A DNA stretch of 22,570 nucleotides, from contig NW_003131862.1 of assembly GCF_000003605.2 (NCBI RefSeq), forward strand, positions 47,005 to 69,574, read 5' to 3'. The translations under genes and the position numbers were made by a program. Shown one piece after another: positions 9,516 through 20,800 of this stretch. The DNA comes from Saccoglossus kowalevskii. Its lineage: Eukaryota > Hemichordata > Enteropneusta > Harrimaniidae. The stretch's first letter is position 1; each line of letters begins with the position of its first letter. Under the pieces are notes generated by a model that saw only the letters and a list, made by a program, of their open reading frames with translations, did not search any database and was not told the DNA's origin.

Positions 9516-11723
9516 ACGTTCTGAAATATCACGCCCATTCAGATACATATTCACAAAATAAGTATTACAATGAAAAGCATTTAAGTACAATTTCATTTTA
9601 TCCAATTTATCAGGGCAGCTTAATATTACAAAGAGATGTACACATATATTTCATTAATATGTTTACGGTTTTATACAATACTGCTTGCTAGAATTATATT
9701 AATAGGCAAATATTCCTATGAGTTTCAAATAAAGCGACACTGTGGATACGATACGGCATCTACGATTTCTAATTGAACATGTGTGCACGCGAAAATGCTT
9801 TTCACCAAAGTCCATCAGGCATTTCTGGCAAGTTGACTTCAAATTTAGTAATCATGTCGGCAATGTCTCCTCATATTTCCGTGGTTGCATGAAGGTAAAC
9901 TGATGGCAATCGTTTCCTGTATTGTGTTTATGACATTTCTAAATTACAGTGTACGGGAAATGATGGTAAGGATTACCGACATTATTATCGTGCTGTTTTT
10001 AGTCTGTACAGTTTTATTTGATTTGATTTCGGCAGTGGTAATCATTGAGTTCTGTCCCCCACTATTTAAAATGGGACACTTATTTTCTTTTTGATCAGCA
10101 ACATTCGAAGGACTCTAAGATCAAAACTTGTATTTACTATAGTTTATTATTCTTATATGTAACATATTCCACGCTGTACATACACTGACCAGGAAGCTAA
10201 ATCTTCATATTCGGCACTATCACTACATTGCCACCGTGAAACACATCTCTCTATTCAACCGACCATTCCCTCAAAATCGCAAACCGATACTCTGATCTGT
10301 CAAACTACCGATGATGCCTTTTTGCAATGTGCAAAATATTGGAAAATTGGATCGAACCAACACTCAACAGTAAATTGTAACTTCTTTCATCGATTGATAT
10401 AATTGAATTAAATATAAAATAGTTGATACCCTGAAAGGGTAATCATTATAATCTGGCGCCGAACGATCCCTTGGTAATAGTGCATCCATTTCAGGAGGCT
10501 GTCATTGGAACACATCTCACTAAGCCCAGATGAAAATATATGGTCACCACACTTTTTTGCGCTAAACACCGGTTAAACATTCATGAAAATGGTGATGTTA
10601 GAGATGTACAACTGGTTGGTATGGTAAAAGGTTCTCTCTATATCTAAAAATGTGTTTGATTACATTGAACAGGTGGTATATAGTTATAATATGGATAATA
10701 ACGAATTATTAGAATATTATAATTATTATTGATTTTTATGAAATTATTCAATAAATGCTCATGTTTGTATAATATTCTGTAATTGTAATAGAAACACGAA
10801 ATGTTGATGTCATGTGCAAAAAATAATAATTATGGTACATTTTTAAAACTAGAAATTATGATAAGTTGTTTGCCTTTATATATTAAGTTGAATACCGCAT
10901 GGGTTCTTATAATATATATCATTTATGTTTCATTTCCACATGTATACGGGGAGTTATGAAGTCAAAGCCAGTATAACATAGATGAAACAACACGTGACGT
11001 GTGTATTCCTACAGCGGATGCAACCATAGACTCACTCGTGGGTTTATAATACATTCTAACATAATTCGATGGCACGATCCACACGGTAATGTCAGGCTAG
11101 GTTGTTATGTTCACTGATTGGAATTATAAAATATGGGGTATATAAATAGCCATAATGATATATGTCAGAGCCAAAAAAATGTCTGTGTGTCTGAGCGTGT
11201 AACCAAGCAAATGTACGAGCCCTCTATGTGCCCTTACAGGTCATTCGTTCTTTTGATAAATATTTTGATAGTGAATAAAAAACGCTTTTTGAGCATACGC
11301 GAATCGAAATTCGGGTGACCTGAAAACATGACACAGCGCTGCGTTAATTGCAATAAAAGCCTGGCAGAACACTTCCATTGTTTTTCAACAAAAAATGTAC
11401 TTATATATTTTGCCTACAAATAATCAAACTAAATGAACCATACCTTTTTACTGCAGAACCCGAGCCTATGAAATCAGAAAGAGCATTTGAAATAATGTCA
11501 TATTAACATACCCCAAGCTGTTGTACCTAATCCACATAGTCTCCATGCCAACAGTCATCTCTATTGTTTGTATGAATGATTAACATGCATCATATGCTAT
11601 ATGGAGTGGTATGAACTGTCATGAGAAAAGCTCCCGTAAATGTTTGAGCTAAATTCGATTGGATATGGTTGGCGTTAAATTATTAAATAATAATGGAGTT
11701 CAAATTTCATTCATTTTTGGGCC
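9516..11723. other. AT-rich stretch with no recognisable gene
   Basis: About 2.2 kb. The longest frame (9885-10094, plus, 69 codons) is hydrophobic but has no partner exon or family resemblance. A gene B leader exon may lie here, but no specific donor could be justified. Confidence 0.5.
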
Positions 11724-11786
11724 TCATTCATTCATTCATTCATTCATTCATTCATTCATTCATTCATTCATTCATTCATTCATTCA
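11724..11786. repeat. (TTCA)n microsatellite abutting an assembly gap
   Basis: About 15 ATTC/TTCA units run directly into Ns, so the true length is unknown and the gap is probably caused by this repeat. Confidence 0.95.
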
Positions 11787-11955
11787 NNNNNNNNNNNNNN
11801 NNNNNNNNNNNNNNNNNNNNNNNNNNNNNNNNNNNNNNNNNNNNNNNNNNNNNNNNNNNNNNNNNNNNNNNNNNNNNNNNNNNNNNNNNNNNNNNNNNNN
11901 NNNNNNNNNNNNNNNNNNNNNNNNNNNNNNNNNNNNNNNNNNNNNNNNNNNNNNN
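11787..11955. other. Assembly gap (169 Ns)
   Basis: Unresolved bases; frames that cross this interval are meaningless. Confidence 1.
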
Positions 11956-12091
11956 CGACTTTGGTAGAATGAGTAAGGGTAAAAGAGCCTGGCCTGATTC
12001 CCCTCTATGAACACCGTAACAATCATGACGCTCATCCACTCAAAAGAAAGAAGCTTTTGTCTGAAAAACATTAAAAACATTTCCAGTCAAG

Positions 12092-13420
12092 ATGGACGAA
12101 AGACTCTTTGAGATACACCTAGCAACTCATTTCAAAATTTGTATGTCGGATTTAGAAGGTGATAAACAGTTGCTCACTAGTGTTCAGAATATTCCAGCTG
12201 ATGATAATGTTATTCTAAACATGGTTGAGGTGAACGATGCATACTTGGTAATTTTGATGAGGTATCAGGAACAGAATTCTGCGACAACAAACTATCACAA
12301 ATAGTTGAAAGATCCATGACAGACTGGTTCTTAATGTCCAATTTGTAAAATCATTCTGCAAAAATGAGTCTGATTAATCTTGTCCTCCCACTTAGCAAAG
12401 CAATGTAACTTCGTTACTACATTCCTGTTGCTATCAGACTCATTGCTGAACAAACTCACATGTGGTTGCCCAACTGTGTAAGACCCCACCTAGAGATTAT
12501 ACAACGTAAATACTGGTCTGATGTTGACTCTCATTATCTCTGTTGTGCCATAGTTGGATTAGAGAGGAAAATATTCATAACACTTGATCCGCATTTTCAC
12601 CAATGTACACTCATTGTATAGCATCGATTAGTAATACCAAACTGGATCTTCCAGGGAGGTGTTCTGCATATTACCTTAGCTGCTTTGCATGCTCTTGGTA
12701 AAACAATTGATGGACGTGGCATTGAAACATATTGCAATAGCAGTGGCATATACCTCTGCAGCCATTCATGGGATTTATGGTGGCAAAGCATTCACACGAG
12801 GTGTGGAGTAGCATATCTCAACCAGTCTGGCAATAATGATGATGTAGTTTGGTGATAGTAGTCATTCTATTTGAACCTCTCCATGTTAAGTATGATATGG
12901 TTGAAATATATGATAATATCCAGTCCTGGCATTCAGAAAATATCAATCAGCTTGAAGGGAACATAGATGGCACCTTGACATGTGCAAGCAATCCATTCAC
13001 AGTACTCATTTGAAGAATCTTGCTTCATCAGCTTTGGTACCAGAAAATGCAAAAGCCGATCTTCTTCACATTGAAGGGAAAGTTGAAAAAGGTTTTGAAG
13101 ATTTCATTCATGATAGATTACTGAAAACATATTCGAACTTCATGAGATAACAAAAGCCTGAGTCGGCGACAATTCACATTTCCGCTCACATTCTCATTCT
13201 ATATTCCCACAGATAAGGCCAGTTTGATATATGGTGTTGAGGAAGCCAGGAGAAATCACTTCAGTTAATTTATTGATTTTCGAAATCCAATCAAAATGAA
13301 GCTCACCATATCTCTCAAAGATCTTCTACAGTGTATGGGAACACAATCTATAAAGAAGATCCTTCATATGAGGAAGCTGAACACATCTTGTTTGGTCACC
13401 TGACACAGATGTAAGGGTAA
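12092..13420 (+). pseudogene. Decayed multi-frame coding relic of an uncharacterised, probably repeated gene family
   Basis: Plus-strand frames show protein-like blocks in changing frames with many stops. The first is a 70-codon frame at 12092-12304 beginning MDERLFEIHL. Further on come THMWLPNCVRPHLEIIQRKY (from about 12456) and LGKTIDGRGIETYCNSSGIY (about 12690-12750), followed after a frame change by IHGIYGGKAFTRGVE (about 12760-12810). Amphipathic, charged segments continue to a YEEAEHILFGHL-like stretch near 13370-13405. The block around 12690-12810 resembles, from memory, a multi-copy invertebrate protein family of unknown function, perhaps transposon-borne; I cannot name it. Frameshifts and in-frame stops make it non-functional as it stands. 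Confidence 0.5.
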
Positions 13421-13439
13421 ATAGACGTCATTGATATTA

Positions 13440-13715
13440 GGCCAAAAAACTTATGTTGCCCTCAAGTCGGAAAATTGAAAAATTGGGTCGGTCGGTCGGA
13501 TTTTTTTTTCAGAGAAATACAGATCAACCCGAGGTTAAAAGTCGCCACTTATCCCCATGGGGACCTGGTTAATGTTTAGAGAAAACACTTTTTTACTGCT
13601 TAAAATAGGGAGTTTTTAATTGGGTCTATTAAAAAAATAAATAAATAAAACGCGACCCGATATTTCATATTTTTCGGTCGATCGCTGAGGGCAACAAAAC
13701 AATTTTTGTTTGGCC
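13440..13715. mobile_element. 276-bp MITE with TTA target duplication (PIF/Harbinger-like)
   Basis: The left end GGCCAAAAAACTTATGTTGC and the reverse complement of the right end (GGCCAAACAAAAATTGTTTT, then GTTGCCCTCA) form imperfect inverted repeats of about 60 bp that also share TTGCCCTCA, CGGAAAA-like and GGGTCG blocks. TTA flanks both sides (13437-13439, 13716-13718), as expected for PIF/Harbinger. It is too short to code and has a T-rich, A-rich interior. Confidence 0.75.
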
Positions 13716-13718
13716 TTA

Positions 13719-14463
13719 CCCTGCATGTATCATTTTCTGTGGTTAACTGTATGTTTTGACATATTTGTACAATTTGAAACAATATGTACGTTATGTGCAT
13801 ACATGATATACAAATAGTAAAACCCGGAACTTACGACATGCTTTGTATTATGTACAGGATATTGAGTTTTTGACATTGATCTTAACTTAAACTCAGTGAT
13901 AGTTACTTTGTGTAGATGATGTATTATTTTGGTTTATATATTTGATCAATAAATAGTGGTTTAATGTGAAAGTAATAAGTAAATGTCACAGATACTATAA
14001 CACTATAGCTAATTTACTGATTATATTTGATTTCATTGTCACATTTGACATGCACATCTCATTTAAAGTATCATAAATAGAATCAGAATCATTAAATGCC
14101 TTTTAAAATGACACAGAGATCATAAAAATAGGTTACTTATTAGTGAAGTTATGTAAGTGCCTGTCCAACAAGGCGACACCGAAATGGCGCCCTCTGCGGG
14201 GGTCAGCACTCTACAACACATTATTCGAAATTTTGGTAAAGAACAAATCCACACGACGTATACGGCGCTGTGCATATTTCGATATTTAGAAACATCAGTG
14301 CACGACAAAATTTTTATACGCAGACAAGAAATGACTGAATACAAAATGAAAGCGTTGACTATATACCTTAAAATGTAAAACACTCTAACAACACCTAGGG
14401 AGACAACATTAACAGTGAAATGCACAATACGTCCTTAAACAAAACATTTAAAAAACAAATAAT
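13719..14463. other. Region downstream of gene C, no gene seen
   Basis: AT-rich. The overlapping frames at 14120-14425 and 14157-14378 lie on opposite strands with no family resemblance. It contains the CTCF-like motif at 14187. Confidence 0.5.
14187..14200 (-). promoter_or_regulatory. CTCF-like motif 3' of gene C
   Basis: The minus strand reads CCCGCAGAGGGCGC, 11 of 14 matches to the remembered CTCF core. It lies between the end of gene C and gene B, a position where a boundary would make sense. Binding is inferred. Confidence 0.35.
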
Positions 14464-14469
14464 TTTATT
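14464..14469 (-). terminator. Candidate polyadenylation signal of gene C
   Basis: AATAAA on the minus strand, about 230 bases beyond the stop codon of gene C. Confidence 0.45.
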
Positions 14470-14697
14470 TCAACGAGAAACATAATCAACCAAAGAACTT
14501 GTAGAATGTATTACGTATATCAACCCAATAGTGATGTGATCTACCTTAAAGTAATTATCATTTGTGTAAAGTGTAAAAACCCATGAATACAAAATAACAA
14601 TATGTCAAACGTGATATCGTGTAGTATTACCTAGGGTTACCTAAGTACTTGCAATATGTCAGTTGTTGTCAGCCTATACCGTGTAAATTACCCGGGG

Positions 14698-14846
14698 TTA
14701 TTTAAGAACTTGAAACATGTTAATTAAATCTTGTGGGACACCCGGTAGTTCCTGCACGGCCACAGTTCTCATACGTCGGATTGTTCTTGTGTATTCAACG
14801 TAAAACGACCAATTTGACGTCCTTGAACTGATGAACAGGGGAACTC
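14698..14846 (-). CDS. Gene C exon 5
   Basis: Acceptor TTTTTACTCAG, 149 nt to TAA at 14700-14698. It encodes VPLFISSRTSNWSFYVEYTR and a 14-residue tail after the QELP block (GVPQDLINMFQVLK) that gene B lacks. Confidence 0.86.
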
Positions 14847-17800
14847 CTGAGTAAAAATATAATAGATATAATCATATAAAACTCTAAGTACATAACAATT
14901 GTGCAGTGCTGAACTTACATATTCTAAATGGCGAAATATTTACATAACCGGTTTTTGATTCGCTTTTGGTTTACTTATTTTGATGTCACGGAAGCGCTTT
15001 TTTGCTCGGAGGAAACAACATATAGGTATATGCAATGTATGCAAATGTGGTTCATCGGAAAGATGTGTATAGTTACCAGGGTCCGATCAACACCAAAATA
15101 ACTATGTCCCGAAATCGAGCACGATTGGTCACTATCGAAAGAAGCCGGCCACATCAATTGCCGACGTCTGTAACAATAGTACAAATATCGTCTATCGACC
15201 TATAGGCTTCTACACGATACCGTGCGGGATCGCATAGGCTATCTTAAGCAGTGAGATATGATTGAGCGCTCTTCGAAACAAGGCGCCCAATCAGCTTGGA
15301 CGTACCAAATTGAAAAACAAAATTCCACTTCCTGTTTTTGTCGCTATGAAAACATCCTTCCCACACAAAACTACGTCGATTACCTGTACCTGATGAGGCT
15401 TGAGAGCACCAACACCGAAAACTTTCGCAATTTTATCATCACAAATATCACGATTCATGGGCGCCGCCATTTTGTTTAAAATGAAACGCCAAAGAGGGAT
15501 TTGTAACACGCAAACTGATTGGACAATGATTAGCCGCAACTAACTACGGGGGGCGCTGTTAGAATACGCATATTTAATGGTCGTTCTGCCAAGGCTTGGC
15601 CGAATAAACTAAGACCTTGGCTAGCGAAGATGCAAATACTCACGTTCAGCTATTTCTTGTTCTACTAACGATAACACATAGTTGTCATCTGTGTATTTCA
15701 TAGACTCGGGAACATTTGTAAATAGGTCTGATAGCCCGAACACTTGTAATGATAATGATTCAAGACGTGCTGTTATTGTCTATATAAATACAAGAATAAT
15801 GGCTTGATGTAAGTAAAGACAATGCATGCTTAATTCCAATGCGATATATTCTGCAGTTATCTGGGCTCAATTTCATTCAGTTTTATAAATCTTAATCACA
15901 TAATATATCTGCTACACGTTAATGATAAAAATACAAATACAGTCGCTTGTTGATGCAAATGTTGATGACCACCCCAGACGTGAACCAACGACTAGCCAAC
16001 ACGAACCAAATATTTTAATCTTGCAAACAGCTATATTGTCTGAAGTCAGCCCACTACAAATGTCTACATATAAACGTGATATAAATGATAAATGATTCCC
16101 AAATCAGACTTCGTACCTGGTTATATAAAACAGGCGCCGCCACATAAATACAGGACAGGTTGTTACGCTGTAAAAGTTGTTTAATTGATGCAGCTATGCC
16201 ATCGGCAGCTTTTTCTAAAGATTCCACCTCAGGCTTACGGCCCTCTTTGCAATGTTCATTATTTGGACACCTGTTATTAAAATAATATGTAACATAGTAT
16301 ACAAACAATAACGATATTTAGATAATATACTCGATACAAAATAGCTGCCACGTAGTTTTAAAGACCGCTAAACAAGTGTTTATCTAATCAACACGCACAG
16401 GTTAGTTATTAAGGTTATTCTGACCAGTTTAGGACATATTTTTTTTTTTTGAATGATTCCAAATCTTTGTAATATTGTATCGATAATTGTAAATAAATAA
16501 AGCTATAAGTTGTCGATTTAGTACACTGCCATCATTCCAGACGAGTTGATTTGTTTGTTTTGGTAAGGAAAATATTAGAAGGCCGGGAGTAACTACGTGA
16601 AATAGCGAGCAGCATTCAAAATAATTACACTCTATCTCGCAAGCATTTAAATATTGTAGAGTGGAACCTGACTTAAATAGATTAAAACGTAAAAGCAAAA
16701 CAGAAAATGTCCAGTATCTGGGAAAAATTGCCATGGATGTCAAAATTTAAATAGCAACCGATCTGGTGGTAGGAAATGTTTTTTAAAAAACAATACACCA
16801 ACATAAATGTGTAGAAGATGATGATTGAAACTGGTCAACTGTAGCAGCAGACATTTTTGTTATGATCTGTATAAAATGGGTAATTCACCTTTCGCCACTC
16901 TTATTTCGCCAGTGCATCAATGCAAACATCCCATTACAAACAGTCGGTGTAAATCTCTCTGCCATTTTCCTTATATATGCCGCGCGCACGAGATATTTAT
17001 CCACGATTTCATTTATTTCTTCGTTGCAAGGCAAAATGACGTCATCCGTTGGCAACAATGATATACAATGTTTTTGTTTCGATTTATAATAATCGTTTCT
17101 CATACTCTGTCCAATCGATTTCGGGACTACGTTGCCGTTTGCCGTTATAGTATCAATTTTATTCATCACATTTTTGGAACAGGACATTAGGTATGTCGCT
17201 TTCCAAGTAACCAATTGGTCATATAACTGAAACAACGGCTCTTTTGATTTAGCGCCAGCTGGTGGTGGCACAAAAACATCATCTCCACTAAGACTGCGCC
17301 CACACTGAGCCGTAAAGTTATCCACTGTTTTCACTGATAATATTCCTTCCAGTATCTCTAAATCGAATGTCGATGATATTTCTTTCCGTTTACTGCTTTT
17401 GTGCTGAAAGAAATGGCGCACGACGATTGACCTCTGTTGAAAAATCGCAAACTTTACAGCGATTCGCCACAGGTTATAGACCGTTGAAGGCCCGGATGGA
17501 ACGATCCAGAGTGGCAGCAGGTAATACTCCCCACGCGATATTGGTCGTCTCCGAAGAAAACCACAGTGTTCAGAATTGTTTTTCACGCCATTTACGGTGT
17601 CAGGTGTGGCTGTTATACTTTCACTATCAACAGTAATGCCGTTCTGATGAAAGAAAAAAAAATATTGTTTTAAAGCGGGGGAGTTGTCACCTGCGAATGC
17701 TGCAGATGGCCATAGCGTTCATTGTTTACAAACAAGCGTCTACCCATGAGCTTTTGCGTTTTTAGCGCGTGTTGTTATCGTCGCTTGGGACTCAATTCCC

Positions 17801-20800
17801 GTGCGTGCGCAGTTGACGATAAGTATGACACTAGAATAAGCAAACATTGGTTTTGTGAATGGTTTTGAATTTACGGCTGTAACGGACATATTATGTAACA
17901 TATGAGTATTCAACCCAATACAAGTGTGGATGAATAGGCTTTCAATCAACTGTTGTCGCATAAGAATGGAAATAAAATTAGTAATGGAATGAACAAATGA
18001 TTTGTCTGTCATATAACGTGACTGAGTATATTTTTCTGAAATTTTGGTGCACAATATGTCATGCAAGCACCATTCACCGGTACACACACAAGGTTTGATG
18101 TTGTTGTGTACCAGTTTTGTTTTCACACTGGGAGTTTAAAGTTAGATCAAGTCAGAATGTCACTTATACATTAGATATTGCTATTTTTCAACAATTCATT
18201 CTTTGAAAAAATCAAGCCATTTTGACGTTTGACGAGACCTCATCTACCCAGACATTCGGAGTGATTAATTATAAATTTATCCAGGCTGATAGACAACAGA
18301 TGCAGCTGAATTATAAAACAAAGTGAGAACTACATTATGCAGCATTATACAGACGTTAACAAATAGAAAATCATTTGTATGACCACTGAGGGCAGTGTAA
18401 ATCCTGAAAAACTGTCTGATATTCTCGGGGGCGGACATCCGGGCATTTTCACCGCCTGGCAACCCGCTGCGGTGAAAAAAAGGCCCAAAACTCGCAGAAA
18501 ACGGTACTTTGGGATAACTGTTGAGACTCCTCTGAACACTGTAACAAGATTAGCCCTACGTGTGTAACATATATAAATTTGGTTGTTCGGGATTACTTCA
18601 AAGTTGAGTTTGTGTTGTTTTCTCGAATTTTCACCGGCTCGACCGGCGTTCCACAGCAGCGCGCACAGAGCCCATAGAAATGCATGGTACAGTGGGGTGC
18701 GCGTCTTAGCAACGTGGAACGTCTGTGACGTAGCTCCGCCCCCAAGGATACAAATGTATGTATATTTATTTAAAGTTCCTTATACTTTCTTGCATATTTG
18801 ATCACGTGTGAATTATCAAATGTAAACTGTTCACATAATATGAATTTGTATCTGACTGAATATGCATTGCGATAAAGGTGGTATGGTGTGGATGGGTTTT
18901 AAACAATAGATTTCGATTATGCTATATGGAACTCGAAATGAAATACAAAAGAATCATTAAACAGTTACGCAGAAATAAGATGTGAACATATCTTCTGATG
19001 ATGACAAACCTCGCTCAACGTGACATGCTAGTGAGAGGCTTCTAAACAAATATTCTATACCAGCACTGTATGCACTATTCGAATATATCTACAGAGCAAT
19101 GTAATTTTTTTAAAAAAAGTAATGTAATTTGTGTTTCTCAGTTTCAGGCACAATGTGAGCATTGGATATCAATTATATTTCTACGTTTTATATAGTGTTC
19201 AACAACACTTTTTCACATATTACACGCCCATATTTTTTATTGTATTTTTTTTTTCAATCACACATAATGTATGATTATAACAATGTTAAAGCGCGGTGGT
19301 CGTCGCGCAGCGCGTGTTCGAATTTCATGTAAATAAACAATGTATTTTACACGCGTTGTATACGTCGCTATGAGTCCCATATCGAACAGGACGCGGTGTG
19401 ACAACCACCGCCCTTTAAACATACCAAATTATGACAGGATATACCGGAAACATGGGTACGTACACTATATTTAGACTTAATACTTTTCCTTAAATTAAGT
19501 AAAATACTTATTCTATCAATACATACTATGCCATAGGTGCATAATACATAATATTATTGTGGCAAGGGTACGTAACATCCCAGGTTCTTTTCAATACACT
19601 GATAAAGTTTAAAACTTTAAATAATTTGCATTGTGAGTAATCGTGTAATTGGAAGAAAGCATACGGAAGAACACATTATCTCATCATGAATATGCAAATC
19701 ACGCCATAATTATATTTAAAACAATACATATAATGTCGTTACCATAATGCAAATATACATACAGCAAATTTGAACTAGTTATCTCAAAAGTATAATAAAC
19801 ATGATATTTAACACAAAAGTAGTAAAATTATTAATTATTCGGTCATATGTGTGTTTCAATTTGCAGATTGTACTGTCACCTTTGTTCACAGTGCATTATT
19901 GTATTATACATGTATATAATACATTTGCCTCCATAAATCTATAAATAGTTTGCAAAAGTGTCGTACCTATTTTTTGGAAACATGTTTGTGCCAAACAACA
20001 GTTGAGTGTCACTGTTGTGAAAACTGACTCTTTGTATATACAAATATAGTAAATTTTGCCATGGAATCCATAATGAATTTCTATAATTGGTACTACGTGA
20101 CAGGACATAACGACAATTCAATGCGCTATCCTGGTGTCAATCATGCCCGGTCGAACACAGGCACCTCAAATAAACTATTCACTCTGGTTTTTAAATTGGG
20201 TATAATAGTACGCCAAAAGAAGCATCTTTCAATAACAGATCGACACATATACAAAAGTTTTAGCACTGTCTACCTTATGAACTATTATACATAGATTTAA
20301 AAAAGCAAACAGATACAGTGACGATATTTATATTTTTAGAAAACGTTAAGTTTTCACTTAGTAAGAATTGTATTTTTTTCGATGTTGCACTGCAACCAAG
20401 AAGTCGTTAATGTCACCATAGTGTACCGCATATGGCGTATTCGTCAGATGCACTATTTTAACCGTGTATGCATCGTATATGATTGGAAATAACATGTTGC
20501 TATTATATTAAATATGGTGTTTAATACGTTGCGGGTCGCACACACTAAAAGACTTACTGTCGGTATTTAATAAACCGACAGTCAGCGTGCAACACGTTCC
20601 AATTTGGTATCAGAAAACATTATATCTACACTCGTTTGTATGCGTCGCATGTGGTCTATTATGAACAGAGAAATTTGTGTTTACAAGCAATGCGTCCATA
20701 GACGTCGTATGGGACCCATATCGGAATCACGACGACAGTTGCGTTTTATGTGGATAAACAAAAATGTGGATAGTCTCCGGGTCACCTAGCCTTTGATCTC

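Noticed and set aside
9780-9860. Minus-strand CQKC..H..H pattern resembling a zinc finger
   Set aside because: Only one short Cys/His cluster, interrupted upstream by a stop, with no splice or domain support.
9885-10094. Hydrophobic 69-codon plus-strand frame
   Set aside because: AT-rich sequence easily gives hydrophobic frames; no upstream promoter, homologue or splice context.
10427-10441. Small hairpin TACCCT-GAA-AGGGTA
   Set aside because: A 6-bp stem is expected by chance in a window of this size.
11659-12080. Frames of 87-105 codons across the gap
   Set aside because: They consist of TTCA-repeat translation and Ns.
15540-15556. GGGGGGCGCTGTTAG as a further CTCF site
   Set aside because: Only the 3' half matches; about 9 of 14 core positions by eye.
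17740-18126. 128-codon minus-strand frame in gene C intron 1
   Set aside because: No recognisable domain, does not align to any O-FucT exon, and ends have no clear splice sites.
19290-19330. tRNA gene suggested by GGTGGTCG and GTTCGAATTTC
   Set aside because: No acceptor stem or cloverleaf can be formed; the palindromic MITE explains the sequence better.
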